A stretch of 64,000 bases of DNA from assembly GCA_965661945.1 (NCBI GenBank), contig CBFIFP010000001.1:558001-622000 (forward strand). Reading direction: 5' to 3'. This stretch comes from JAJRPT01 sp965661945 (lineage in GTDB: Bacteria > Bacteroidota > Ignavibacteria > Kapaibacteriales > UBA2268). How positions within the stretch are numbered: the first letter of the stretch is position 1; every line of letters starts with the position of its first letter. The translations under genes and the position numbers were made by a program. This document shows, piece by piece, positions 36,701-45,132 of the stretch. Under the pieces are notes generated by a model. That model saw nothing but the letters and a program-made list of their open reading frames with translations. It did no database searches and was not told where the DNA came from.

Positions 36701-37124
36701 GCTCTGAATTTACATTATCAACTTGCAACTCTGCTTCAAAATCTTCATTCATAGGTATATAAAGATAATGCACATAAGTTCCTTTAACATGAGCCATCAT
36801 TCCAAGTCCTGAAGTACGAGCGTAAATTTTATTGGAGGTATATCTATTCTTTCCTGATGCAAAAATTACTATTTTCTCTTTGGGGTGGAGAACCGTATCA
36901 GGCAAAATAAAGGCGTTCTCAATTTCATTTTTATCGAATATTTTCCAGTCTTTTAGGTTTACTGGCTTGTCAGATTTATTGTATAGTTCGAGCCAATCTG
37001 AGTCATCATAATCTTCGTCATGATGATTTCTAAAATTTGATGCTACAATTTCGTTTATTACTATTTGGGATTTGGTTATTCCAAATGAAATTAGCAATAT
37101 AAAGGATATTAATATTATTTTCAT
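33702..37124 (-). CDS. Large T9SS cargo with lamin-tail and CotH domains
   Basis: 1140 residues. Signal peptide (MKIILISFILLISFGITKSQ); first lamin-tail domain (DSDWLELYNKSDKPVNLKDW); a laminin-G-like region; a chitobiase-C-terminal-like motif (EIYYTLDGSEPTKES); a CotH kinase-like domain (GIRIHGGGTRYFYPQKSFRF, GISDFKERIDEDFLAEKYNI, WIPNDFDLSMEATHN); a second lamin-tail domain (SGDWIEIYNNGNIDVDLSNW); and a T9SS type A sorting domain (FNHYPNPVKDYLHIENYHG to GLYVIKILDINNNL). CotH-type domains include protein kinases of spore coats; whether this exported version has activity is unknown. It is presumably exported and anchored or released at the surface through T9SS. Confidence 0.9.
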   Translation of the reverse strand: MKIILISFILLISFGITKSQIVINEIVASNFRNHHDEDYDDSDWLELYNKSDKPVNLKDWKIFDKNEIENAFILPDTVLHPKEKIVIFASGKNRYTSNKIYARTSGLGMMAHVKGTYVHYLYIPMNEDFEAELQVDNVNSEQLFPTAGILFKEKLETHSKFYSIVVSNRKRETITTYYGFNEEKNPLQYLSGFTESPVTKIKLIKEGNVIKSLLMYHDAFTWFERSSDTLDFNSGYLGISFGGEDFRYELFADFIVSNFKINGKEFFYNDLEKTDIGLKSNISSSKILNEIHTNFAISKDGESIYLWNEKQELIDKVSFETQYTNLTYSRFPDGENKFYFSEPTPRKENISGLDSILTPPYFSEKSTIGTQLNKVEIEHETPNVEIYYTLDGSEPTKESFYYQNQILLDTGVVIRTKAFLNNAKSFNDEVFTYLPEYNYDIPLTSIIVDTLGLYNEDNGIINEKNLRRKYETKGYFDYINDTINYKTKTGIRIHGGGTRYFYPQKSFRFYLRYVTGDDYFNFQFWKNNNKKTYKFLLKNGGQDWERIFIRDLFSHHLVDKYLTNLDYASSNLTLSFINGKYYGISDFKERIDEDFLAEKYNINDKNNLNLVMNNEIKNGKIDSLYKYFKNFNESISPDSILNNFDLINILEYSFIRIFTAADDWPITNELKWQSDEYDKKWRWIPNDFDLSMEATHNSFVHSNTIKRVLDTNSHISLIMNKLFEENSYKYYFANFFADQLNKNFKPSNTIFIFDSLINIIKPVVLQHRNNYQFSLINFENQVENVKYFLKLRPQFLFQHIVEEFNYSGTDTITLSQNIENAGRFQVNSIEITESSWTGTYFNEVPISVSVKSNPGFRFIGWENLETSDSVLTDIYITQINKFNALFEKTGEPIEVPRTEIVINEIMFRPAENQQSGDWIEIYNNGNIDVDLSNWQLKDDNNSNFYIIPEGTILRKNDFMILSDKPLRFREYYGLTRNVIGGFDFGFGEDDMVRLFDDKNQLIDIVNYVTFSPLTDLTNRTGNTLELIHPNLENNISLNWKSSDIYGGTPLENNSIMSSISSFKTKFNHYPNPVKDYLHIENYHGNIKINIYDFNGKNIKTIETLNSNISINFSEHNSGLYVIKILDINNNLLEQLKIIKK

Positions 37125-37271
37125 GTTTTTTTTTAGTTTTTGTTATTGATTTCAAAAACAATAACACATAAAAGCATTAAATATCTCACAAATATACAAG
37201 TTTTTTTTTATTTATTTTTATTAAATTGATTTTACATTTCCTTACTTGTTGTATAACAATATGTTAATATT

Positions 37272-38486
37272 TTATTTTTTTGTAGTGTCAGTTGGTGATT
37301 CTAATTTTTGCAGGTTCTTTTTAATAATGTCTAAATCAATTTTTGATTTTTCGGATTGCTGAAATTCTAGTTTTTTTAGGGAGTCTGATAATTTACTTTT
37401 ATCTTTTGCTAATTTTTTTTCTCTTCTTTGCTTGTTAAAGTCAATAGAAGGAGTTAGGGTTGTGTGTTGGGCGATGATTCCTCTTTTGCGGAGAGTATCT
37501 TCTGCGTGAACATATCTATCTTTGTTAGGAATCCAATTTCTGATGGATTCTGGGATTTGAACAAATGGAATGTATGCTTCTTCAACTTCCATTGGGTTAA
37601 AATCTAATTTGATAGGTCTTTGTTTATTGTTTTTTAAATGCGACCAAGGACCTGATTTTCTTAGAGAGTAATCTGGCACTCCGATAATAACAACTGGAGT
37701 TCCAGAGAGCCATATTTGTTTTCCGTCTTCGACTTTTACACCTCTGCCCCAGTTGAAAAGCCACTCTGCATCGGTTAGGAATTGCCTTACACAGGAGTGA
37801 GAAGCTGCATAACCCGGCATTTCGAATTGATGAAAGGCATTGCCGGCATATCTATGAAAGTTAAATGTAAAGGGCATAATCCAGGTTGAGTCTAAAGATG
37901 AGCGACGTTTTTTGTCTTTCCAGACGAGTGCATATCTGCCTGGGAAGGTTGGGGTTTTTTCTTTGCCAGTGTTACAAGCGGCGAATCTGACTAATTTTCC
38001 AAATTCATAACAGGCATAGGATTGGTAATAGTTTGAGATTATAATTGCTTTGTCGAGCTGTTTTGCTTCGGGATAGTAATGAGGGAAGATTGAATATGCT
38101 CTTTTATCGTTTATAATAGTATCAGGGACTATAATGGTATCCCCTACTGATAAGTATTTAGTTTCTTTTCTGTTGAGTGTGATGAAGACTTTATTTTTAA
38201 TTTTATTATCTTTCGAAAATCCATATTCAGAGAATAATTCATTTAATATATTTTTATCTTTTATGATAATTTGAGTGTAGTTGATTTTTGGGAAACTATC
38301 ATAAGAGTTAATTAATTCTAATCTGGCAATTGAATCTTTTTCGATTATTTCTAGATTACTAAGGGTCATGTTTTCGAGTTTATCAATAATATTATCGATT
38401 TGACTATTTTCCCCTTCATCGATAGAATCTTTTGAATTTTTATTGCAAGAAATAAGTATAAAAAGAGTTAGAAATATATATTTCAT
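37272..38486 (-). CDS. L,D-transpeptidase (YkuD-fold) lipoprotein
   Basis: 404 residues. A lipoprotein signal (MKYIFLTLFILISCNKN) places it in the periplasm, acylated at Cys14. The YkuD catalytic centre is GYAASHSCVRQF with Cys232 and the preceding histidines (NAFHQFE, SHSC); the usual glycine before the cysteine is serine here. It would form 3-3 peptidoglycan cross-links or attach proteins to peptidoglycan. A lysine-rich coiled coil ends the protein (KQRREKKLAKDKSKLSDSL). The ATG is 5 nt from the panC stop, so the two are cotranscribed, panC first. Confidence 0.88.
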   Translation of the reverse strand: MKYIFLTLFILISCNKNSKDSIDEGENSQIDNIIDKLENMTLSNLEIIEKDSIARLELINSYDSFPKINYTQIIIKDKNILNELFSEYGFSKDNKIKNKVFITLNRKETKYLSVGDTIIVPDTIINDKRAYSIFPHYYPEAKQLDKAIIISNYYQSYACYEFGKLVRFAACNTGKEKTPTFPGRYALVWKDKKRRSSLDSTWIMPFTFNFHRYAGNAFHQFEMPGYAASHSCVRQFLTDAEWLFNWGRGVKVEDGKQIWLSGTPVVIIGVPDYSLRKSGPWSHLKNNKQRPIKLDFNPMEVEEAYIPFVQIPESIRNWIPNKDRYVHAEDTLRKRGIIAQHTTLTPSIDFNKQRREKKLAKDKSKLSDSLKKLEFQQSEKSKIDLDIIKKNLQKLESPTDTTKK

Positions 38487-38490
38487 TTTG

Positions 38491-39342
38491 TTAAATGGTT
38501 ATGATTGAGTTATCTATTAATCTTGTTTTATTTAAGTAACAAGCAATTAGCAAAACAACCTTATCCCCTTTTAAGAAAAATTGGGGTTGAGATAAATCTT
38601 CGGCAAGAGCCGCAGATGCATAATCGATTTTAATTTCTTTTACTTCTCTCAACTTTTTGTGCATAATTGCATTTATTTTTTTTCTGTTGGTTTCACCGTG
38701 TGAAATGGCTTTTTTTGCTTCTTCTAATGCAATAAAAAGTATGCCACTTTTTTCTCTATCGTTTTCAGATAGATAGAGATTTCTAGAACTTTTAGCTAAG
38801 CCATCTGATTCTCGAATAGTTGGCTGCATATAAAATTCGATTGGTAGGTGTAGGTCTGTAATTAATCTTTTGATAACAAGGCATTGCTGGTAGTCTTTTT
38901 GCCCAAAGACAACTAAGTCGGGTTCTGTTATAATAAAAAGTTTTGCACAAACAGTAGCGACACCTTCAAAGAATTGTGGGCGAAATTCGCCTTCAAAAAC
39001 TTCTGTTATCTTATTAACTTTAATAGCGGTTGAATATCCTACTGGATAAATGTCTAATGGCGAAGGAGTGAAGATAAAATCAGCACCAGCATTGTTTGCG
39101 AGATTTATGTCTTGTTCTAAGTTTCTGGGGTAGTTGTCTAAATCTTCGTGAGGAGCGAATTGTTTTGGGTTAACGAAGATTGAAACTATAACAATATCAG
39201 AAAGTTGCTTTGCTTTTTCTATAAGAGAGAGATGTCCTTGGTGGAGGGCTCCCATTGTTGGCACAAAAGCAACTTTTAAATTATTTTTTTTGGAATTTCT
39301 ACTTATTTCTCTAATTTCTTCGATTTTCTCAATAAAATTCAT
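38491..39342 (-). CDS. panC: Pantothenate synthetase
   Basis: 283 residues, normal length. The adenylate-forming signature PTMGALHQGHLSLIEKAK includes the HxGH motif; FGQKDYQQCLVIKRL and KSSRNLYLS are further family motifs. It ligates pantoate and beta-alanine with ATP in coenzyme A synthesis. No panB or panD is nearby. Confidence 0.97.
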   Translation of the reverse strand: MNFIEKIEEIREISRNSKKNNLKVAFVPTMGALHQGHLSLIEKAKQLSDIVIVSIFVNPKQFAPHEDLDNYPRNLEQDINLANNAGADFIFTPSPLDIYPVGYSTAIKVNKITEVFEGEFRPQFFEGVATVCAKLFIITEPDLVVFGQKDYQQCLVIKRLITDLHLPIEFYMQPTIRESDGLAKSSRNLYLSENDREKSGILFIALEEAKKAISHGETNRKKINAIMHKKLREVKEIKIDYASAALAEDLSQPQFFLKGDKVVLLIACYLNKTRLIDNSIITI

Positions 39343-39408
39343 TAATTTACCTTTTTATATTTTAAAAAAAATAATTAATTTGTAAAAATATTAATCTTAA
39401 CTTAAAAA

Positions 39409-40806
39409 ATGTTTAACAATTATATTGACAAATATTTTGCACTATTAAATTTATCGGAATCAGATAATGATGTAAATCTTTCTGAGGCAGTGGGTTCCAT
39501 GAATTTGACAAAATCATTAAAAAAGTTTATTTCTTGCGAAATAAATAGAATAGTGATTTTGACGACTGATAGTATTAGAAATCAAACTTTATTTGACCAG
39601 ACAAATGATGATTTATTGAGAATAATAAATAAATTAGAAGATGAACTTAGTGGTTCGATAAGAATGTCGAGTTTTGAATTTAAGCAGATGTTGAAAAATA
39701 TAATTGGATTAAGGTACAATTATATTTGTAGACCATTGACTACACTTACTGCTATGATTTATAAAAATGAGACGGAAGTTTCAGTAAATGATATTCAGAA
39801 TTATATGGAATATTTTAATGAATATCATTATTTACTTGAAGGGTTTACGGAGTGGTGCGAAGATAATTTGGATACTAGTTTTTTGAGTAAATCTGAATAT
39901 GAAGTATTATTAAAAGAAATTGATGATAATTATATTTATAATTTGGAAGAGCAAGAGTTTTTGGAGCTATTGCAGCCAATATTTAAGGTATTCTCTTTTG
40001 ATGGTTTGCAAGATGAGGTGAATGAGGAATTGCCTATTGAAGCATTAATTATTTATTTTAGTGAAAAAGGTATTAGTCAGATACTAAATATTTTGGAAAA
40101 TGAGTTTGAAAATAATTCTTTGGTTGTAAGTTATGAAAAGATTTCGGGTTTAATTTTGGATTTAGTTTCTGGTTCTGAGGATACTTCTACGGAAGATAAT
40201 TTTGAAGAGGTTGAGGTTGAATTTAGCAATGAGGAGACTTTTTCGCTTGATGATTTAGATGAGGTTGATGAGGTTGATGAGGTATCGCTTGATGATTTAG
40301 AGAGTGAGGATGATGGTGTCGAGAGTGGTGATGGTGATGGGATTGAAGGATTAGAGTATTTTAGTGGAGAGGAAAGTGAAGAAGGTGAAATTGAAACTTT
40401 TTCGCTTGATGATTTAGATGAGGTTGATGAGGTATCGCTTGATGATTTAGAGAGTGAGGATGATGGTGTCGAGAGTGGTGATGGTGATGGGATTGAAGAA
40501 TTAGAGTATTTTAGTGGAGAGGAAAGTGAAGAAGGTGAAATTGAAACTTTTTCGCTTGATGATTTAGATGAGGTTGATGAGGTATCGCTTGATGATTTAG
40601 AGAGTGAGGATGATGGTGTCGAGAGTGGTGATGGTGATGGGATTGAAGAATTAGAGTATTTTAGTGGAGAGGAAAGTGAAGAAGGTGAAATTGAAACTTT
40701 TTCGCTTGATGATTTAGACGAGGTTGATGAGGTATCGCTTGATGATTTAGAGAGTGATAATGATGATGATAATGATTTTAATTTTAATGATGAAATAAAA
40801 GAATAA
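39409..40806 (+). CDS. Acidic protein with perfect 50-residue tandem repeats, upstream of obgE
   Basis: 465 residues, cytoplasmic. Residues 1 to about 255 are helical and without a known motif (NEYHYLLEGFTEWCEDNLD, ELLQPIFKVFSFDGLQDEVN). The rest is a strongly acidic tail built of 50-residue units (FSLDDLDEVDEVSLDDLES, EDDGVESGDGDGIEELEYF, SGEESEEGEIET): three full copies and one partial. It ends 2 nt before obgE, forming one operon. A polyanionic tail could mimic nucleic acid or bind a basic partner such as ribosomal proteins; that is only inference from the obgE context. Confidence 0.75.
   Translation: MFNNYIDKYFALLNLSESDNDVNLSEAVGSMNLTKSLKKFISCEINRIVILTTDSIRNQTLFDQTNDDLLRIINKLEDELSGSIRMSSFEFKQMLKNIIGLRYNYICRPLTTLTAMIYKNETEVSVNDIQNYMEYFNEYHYLLEGFTEWCEDNLDTSFLSKSEYEVLLKEIDDNYIYNLEEQEFLELLQPIFKVFSFDGLQDEVNEELPIEALIIYFSEKGISQILNILENEFENNSLVVSYEKISGLILDLVSGSEDTSTEDNFEEVEVEFSNEETFSLDDLDEVDEVDEVSLDDLESEDDGVESGDGDGIEGLEYFSGEESEEGEIETFSLDDLDEVDEVSLDDLESEDDGVESGDGDGIEELEYFSGEESEEGEIETFSLDDLDEVDEVSLDDLESEDDGVESGDGDGIEELEYFSGEESEEGEIETFSLDDLDEVDEVSLDDLESDNDDDNDFNFNDEIKE
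40237..40755 (+). repeat. 150-bp in-frame tandem repeat array
   Basis: Units start at 40237, 40396, 40546 and 40696. The first is 159 bp because of one extra GAGGTTGAT; the others are 150 bp, and the last is partial. Copies differ at only a few bases (GAAGGA against GAAGAA; GATGAG against GACGAG), so the expansion is recent. Confidence 0.9.
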
Positions 40807-40808
40807 AA

Positions 40809-41795
40809 ATGAAATTTATAGATAGCGCTTTAATTTACGTAAAGTCTGGTGACGGCGGAGCTGGTCATGTTAGTTTTAGGAAGGAAAAGTTTGTGCCTAG
40901 AGGTGGACCTGATGGTGGAAATGGAGGAAAAGGTGGTGATGTTATATTTATAGCTCAACCTCACTTGAATACTTTGTTGGAGTTTAACTTTACGAAATCA
41001 TATATTGCACAAAATGGACAAAGGGGGGGAAAATCGAGAAGAACCGGTAAAAACTCTGATGATTTGTACATTAAGGTTCCTATTGGGACTGAAATAATAA
41101 ATGCAGAAACAGATGAGAAAATAGCTGATATAGTGGAGCAGAATCAGGAGTTTGTTATTGCAAGAGGTGGAATTGGTGGAAGAGGTAATTGTGAATTTGC
41201 GACTGCTACTCGGCAGGCACCAAGATTTTCACAACCTGGGATTCCTGGTGAAGAGTTTAATTTGAAATTACAGTTGAAACTACTTGCAAATGTTGGAATT
41301 GTGGGTTTTCCTAATGCTGGTAAATCAACTTTGATTTCGGTAATTTCTGCAGCTAAGCCGAAGATTGCTGATTATCCTTTTACAACTTTAGTGCCGAATT
41401 TAGGAGTTGTTAAGTATGGTGAATATGATTCGTTCACTGTGGCAGATATTCCTGGATTAATTGAGGGGGCTGTTGAAGGAAAGGGATTGGGTATTCAATT
41501 TTTGAAGCATATTGAAAGAACAAGTGTTTTATTGTATTTATTGGATGCGGGTTCTGAAAATATTGTTCAAGATTATGAGGTTTTGAAAAATGAATTGCGG
41601 AAGTTTAATCCCGAGATGTTGGAAAAAAGTGAAGTTATAGCTTTTAGCAAATGGGATACTATAGATGAAGATAAGAAGTTAGAATTAAAAGAGATAGAGG
41701 TTAATAGTAAAAAGCCGTTGTTGCTTTCTTCGGTTACAAATTTGGGAACAGAGGAATTAATTAAAATTTTATATAATATTGTTTCGTCTAGTTGA
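40809..41795 (+). CDS. obgE: GTPase ObgE/CgtA
   Basis: 328 residues. The glycine-rich Obg fold (KSGDGGAGHVSFRKEKFVP, GGPDGGNGGKGGDVIF) precedes the G domain with G1 GFPNAGKST, the switch region DYPFTTLVPNLGVV, G3 ADIPGLIEGA and G4 FSKWD. The variable C-terminal domain of some homologues is absent, which is common. It is a ribosome-assembly and stress GTPase of the cytoplasm. The stop codon lies 2 nt before the next ATG. Confidence 0.97.
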   Translation: MKFIDSALIYVKSGDGGAGHVSFRKEKFVPRGGPDGGNGGKGGDVIFIAQPHLNTLLEFNFTKSYIAQNGQRGGKSRRTGKNSDDLYIKVPIGTEIINAETDEKIADIVEQNQEFVIARGGIGGRGNCEFATATRQAPRFSQPGIPGEEFNLKLQLKLLANVGIVGFPNAGKSTLISVISAAKPKIADYPFTTLVPNLGVVKYGEYDSFTVADIPGLIEGAVEGKGLGIQFLKHIERTSVLLYLLDAGSENIVQDYEVLKNELRKFNPEMLEKSEVIAFSKWDTIDEDKKLELKEIEVNSKKPLLLSSVTNLGTEELIKILYNIVSSS

Positions 41796-41797
41796 TA

Positions 41798-43507
41798 ATG
41801 AGAAAACAAATTCTAAAATTGTTATTTTTTACGGCGCTTTTAAGTTTATTAAATGTAAACTTGAAAGGTGGGGATATTGTTAGGAAAAATAATGAAGTTA
41901 GGATTACAAATTCGGATTATCCTGAAACAGACCCTGTTATAGTTGTCGACCCTACTAATGCTAATAATTTGATAAGTTCTTCTATTCAGCATAAATTAAA
42001 TTTTGGAAAGGATAATTATATTAACTCTATTAGTTATTCTTTTGATAAGGGTTTGACTTGGAAAAGATATTTATCAGAGGTGTTTCCAGAAGAACAATAC
42101 AGGTTAGTATTGGATGCAACCGATAATAATCTATTGTATGATAGTTATGGAAAAGGTCATTTAGCTTGGTTAACTACTTTGATTAAAACTGGCTGGGGTG
42201 GAGTTGATTCAATTATTCAAACTATAACTTATAGATATACTACTGATAAGGGTAGAAATTGGAACTCATTAAAACATAATTTAAAACGGGTTAAATCGAA
42301 TTATGATGTTACTGATGATTATAATGGTTTAAAAAATATTTTAAGCTCTTTGAAATTATTTGAATATAATTATAATACTTATGTTTCTTATTCGGCTTTA
42401 TCAACTTTTAGTAATTTATTGAATATTGAATTATTTGATGTTAGGTACCCTGATAAAAAGATTATTATTACTCCTCCTGATTCTATTAATTATATGCCTG
42501 CTTATGATATAAAAATTAAAAATAATAGAGTTTATATTACTTATTTGTCTGCAAAGTTTTTTGATAGAAGTTTTCAACAATATTTGGGTTATTTTGAATT
42601 TGATTTGGTGAGTAAAAAAATTGAAAATCATAAAATTATAAATAATGTAAATTTTATGGGTTCAACTCTTTTGAGAGGCGTTATTACTTTTAATATTCCT
42701 GGTTTGCCAACGGATAAGTTAAATCCAAATCCATTATTAAATTTTGTTGGTGATAGTGTTTTGATTAGCTGGACGGGTTCGAATTATAGTGGTGGTGGTT
42801 TTTTTCCTAAGAATAATATATTTATTTGCAAAGGTAAAGATGGAGAATTTGCCGAGGTTAAAAGGGTTTTTGAAGATAATAATAATCATCAGGTTAATTA
42901 CGATATTAGAGTAAATGATAATGGTAAAGTTCTTTTACATTATTATAAATTAGAAGGTCCTTTTGATAATTTAAATTATAATATAGAGCCAAATTTTATG
43001 CTTTCATTTGATGGTATTAATTTTAGCCAACCGTATAGATATGTTTCTAAGGGTTTTGAGTTAACTCATACTCAAAATAGAAATTTTAATTATGGAGTTG
43101 GATACAAAACTAATATTGATATTGATTCAAGTAATTTATACTTTACTTGGACAGATGGAAGAATGAATAATGGTGATACAGAAATTTATTCGGCTGTTTA
43201 TCCTATTTTAAATGATTATAGAGAGCTGTTTGAGCAAACTTCAATAAAGATTGATGTTGAGGATTTGTACCCTAATCCTTTTAATAATAAGATTTGTATT
43301 GACATTACAAATTATATTATCCAGAAAATTGATATATCTTTATATGATTTTAATGGAAAAAAATTAGAAGTACTTTATGATGGGCATATAAATCTTGGAG
43401 TTAATCATTTTGAGTTTATGATTAAAAATTATGCAGAAGGAAATTATTTTCTTCATTTTATAACTGAGAATGATATTATTTATAAAAAATTAATAAAAGT
43501 TAATTAA
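41798..43507 (+). CDS. Secreted beta-propeller-like protein with T9SS sorting domain
   Basis: The ATG at 41798 is chosen over a TTG at 41792; it lies 2 nt after the obgE stop. Signal peptide MRKQILKLLFFTALLSLLNV. The body has sialidase/BNR-like propeller features (DPTNANNLISSSIQHKLNF, SYSFDKGLTWKRY, RYTTDKGRNWNSLKHNL, FTWTDGRMNNGDTEIYSAV). The C-terminal 85 residues form a type A sorting domain (VEDLYPNPFNNKICIDITN to EGNYFLHFITENDIIYKKL). No catalytic set of a sialidase is evident. It is exported, and its place between obgE and rsmE is functionally unexpected. Confidence 0.82.
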   Translation: MRKQILKLLFFTALLSLLNVNLKGGDIVRKNNEVRITNSDYPETDPVIVVDPTNANNLISSSIQHKLNFGKDNYINSISYSFDKGLTWKRYLSEVFPEEQYRLVLDATDNNLLYDSYGKGHLAWLTTLIKTGWGGVDSIIQTITYRYTTDKGRNWNSLKHNLKRVKSNYDVTDDYNGLKNILSSLKLFEYNYNTYVSYSALSTFSNLLNIELFDVRYPDKKIIITPPDSINYMPAYDIKIKNNRVYITYLSAKFFDRSFQQYLGYFEFDLVSKKIENHKIINNVNFMGSTLLRGVITFNIPGLPTDKLNPNPLLNFVGDSVLISWTGSNYSGGGFFPKNNIFICKGKDGEFAEVKRVFEDNNNHQVNYDIRVNDNGKVLLHYYKLEGPFDNLNYNIEPNFMLSFDGINFSQPYRYVSKGFELTHTQNRNFNYGVGYKTNIDIDSSNLYFTWTDGRMNNGDTEIYSAVYPILNDYRELFEQTSIKIDVEDLYPNPFNNKICIDITNYIIQKIDISLYDFNGKKLEVLYDGHINLGVNHFEFMIKNYAEGNYFLHFITENDIIYKKLIKVN

Positions 43508-43512
43508 TAAAT

Positions 43513-44220
43513 ATGAGCGCATTTTATGTTCCTGTTTCTTTTGATGTAGGTGATTTGATTGATTTGCAATCAGATGAATCTAAGCACATTAGGGTTTTAA
43601 GAAAGTCAGAGACTATAAAGATAACAAACGGTAAGGGTCAAATAGCTTTAGCGCGAATTGTATTGAATGATAGGTCGAGAATAAAAATTAAGATTATTGA
43701 GCTTTTAAGTGTATTTACTGAGAATATTTTTAATTCTACTTTATTTTTTGGATTAATTGATGATAAGAATAGGATTGAGTTTTTGATTGAAAAGACTTCT
43801 GAGTTGGGAATTAACTCAATTTATCCTGTTTATTGTAAGAATAGTCAATTTATTAAGTTTTATATTGAACGCGGGGTCAAGAAGGCGATATCAGCTCTTA
43901 AACAATCAGAAAGAGCATTTTTACCTAAGATAAATGAGATTATTAAGTTTAATGACATGATAGATATGCTTTCAGGTTATGATGTTAATTTTTTAGCGGA
44001 TGTGAGTGGAATAGATGTTGGCATAGAAAAGAATAAGTATTTTAGTGAAGGAAAAGGTTTTTTAATTGATAAAAATATATCTTTAATTGTTGGTCCGGAG
44101 GGTGGATTTTCTTCGGAGGAGTTGGATAGTTTAAGGGTTATGACTACGAGTATAAAGCTTGCAAATAGTATTTTGAGAACTGAAACTGCTGCTATTAGTT
44201 TATTATCAAAATTGAATTAA
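43513..44220 (+). CDS. rsmE: 16S rRNA m3U1498 methyltransferase RsmE
   Basis: 235 residues. N-terminal PUA-like domain (DLQSDESKHIRVLRKSE) and C-terminal SPOUT knot with the family motifs FLIEKTSELGINSIYPV, LIVGPEGGFSSEELDS and ILRTETAAISLL. It methylates U1498 of 16S rRNA in the small subunit. The ATG at 43513 follows the T9SS cargo gene by 5 nt. Confidence 0.95.
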   Translation: MSAFYVPVSFDVGDLIDLQSDESKHIRVLRKSETIKITNGKGQIALARIVLNDRSRIKIKIIELLSVFTENIFNSTLFFGLIDDKNRIEFLIEKTSELGINSIYPVYCKNSQFIKFYIERGVKKAISALKQSERAFLPKINEIIKFNDMIDMLSGYDVNFLADVSGIDVGIEKNKYFSEGKGFLIDKNISLIVGPEGGFSSEELDSLRVMTTSIKLANSILRTETAAISLLSKLN

Positions 44221-44223
44221 TAT

Positions 44224-44649
44224 ATGAAATTGTCTTGGTTTAGGTGTAAGGATGTTGGTTGGTGTGATTTACAAAAGATAGATGTTGATAATGATTATGT
44301 GAAAGAGTCAATCGGCGTTTTTGTATGCTGGACTGGCTCTGAGATGGATAACACTTCAAAAATATTAAAAGTGGGACAGGGTTTTATTTATGATATTATT
44401 TTGGAGATGAGAGAGGATAAATCCATATTAGCTTTTGAAAATAAGGGTGTTTATTTTACTTGGGCGAGATGTGCGAGTTATCACCTTGATAGAGTGGAGG
44501 TTTTTCTTCATAATCATTTTAAGCCAATTATTCCAAATATAGATTTACCAAATTCAAGACAAAAAAAAGTAAATCTTCCTTGGGATGAGGAAGAAATTAG
44601 AAAACTTAAGAAACAATTGAGTGAGCCGAGTTTTCCGGAGGATGAATAA
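44224..44649 (+). CDS. GIY-YIG-like small protein
   Basis: 141 residues, starting 3 nt after rsmE. The pattern IGVFVCWTGSEMDNTSKILK, VGQGFIYDIILEMREDKS, VYFTWARC, LDRVEVFLHNHFKP and a final VNLPWDEEE resembles a widespread small family whose fold is of the GIY-YIG type (strand with V-W-x-G, the VGQG turn, an alpha helix with basic residues, and a late Glu in VEVFL). Key nuclease residues (the paired Tyr of GIY-YIG and the Arg) are not clearly present, so activity is doubtful. Last gene of the obgE operon. Confidence 0.55.
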   Translation: MKLSWFRCKDVGWCDLQKIDVDNDYVKESIGVFVCWTGSEMDNTSKILKVGQGFIYDIILEMREDKSILAFENKGVYFTWARCASYHLDRVEVFLHNHFKPIIPNIDLPNSRQKKVNLPWDEEEIRKLKKQLSEPSFPEDE

Positions 44650-44688
44650 TCCATAAGAGTATAATAATTGCTTTATTGATTATTGGGT

Positions 44689-45114
44689 TTAATCTGTTTC
44701 TCTTATGATGTGTTTTACTACTCCTTGAATTTCAAATTTATAAAATTCAGATATTTCGATAGGAAGAAATTTATCATTGGAGGAGAGTAAATATGGTTTT
44801 CCGTCGATTATTTTAAATGTTTTGACTGTTAGCTCTCCATTTAGTGATGAAACCACGATATTATCTTCTTTTGGCTTTTGATTTTTATCCACAACTAGGA
44901 TATCGCCGTTTAGTATTTTGCTTCCAATCATAGAGTCGCCGTTAACTTTAACTAAGAAACAATTTTCTGGTTTGGGTATTAATAATTGGTTTAAATCTAT
45001 ATTTTCTTTATTTATTTGGTGATTTAAAGATTTTTTGAGCCCTGTACTTGCTTTAAATAGTGGGGCTTCGAAGTTATATTTTTTATTGAGTTTTATTATT
45101 TTAGAAACTTTCAT
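44689..45114 (-). CDS. umuD: UmuD/LexA-type S24 self-cleaving protein without a partner polymerase gene
   Basis: 141 residues, the length of UmuD. The Ser-Lys dyad is visible: VNGDSMIG (Ser61) and ELTVKTFK (Lys98), very close to Ser60 and Lys97 of Escherichia coli UmuD. There is no N-terminal winged helix, so it is not LexA. The usual Cys/Ala-Gly cleavage site near residue 24 is not obvious; ASTG at 22-25 is nearest. UmuD normally sits beside umuC, but no polymerase V gene is here. It could act with a distant polymerase. Confidence 0.85.
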   Translation of the reverse strand: MKVSKIIKLNKKYNFEAPLFKASTGLKKSLNHQINKENIDLNQLLIPKPENCFLVKVNGDSMIGSKILNGDILVVDKNQKPKEDNIVVSSLNGELTVKTFKIIDGKPYLLSSNDKFLPIEISEFYKFEIQGVVKHIIRETD

Positions 45115-45132
45115 TAATCTTCCATAAATTAT

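Noticed and set aside
40237..40755. CRISPR-like array of regular repeats
   Set aside because: Units are 150 bp, in frame, adjoining with no spacers, and encode a repetitive protein tail.
44650..44710. CATAAGAG ... CTCTTATG inverted repeat between convergent genes
   Set aside because: The 40-nt gap and overlap with the umuD end make it weak; not reported as a terminator.
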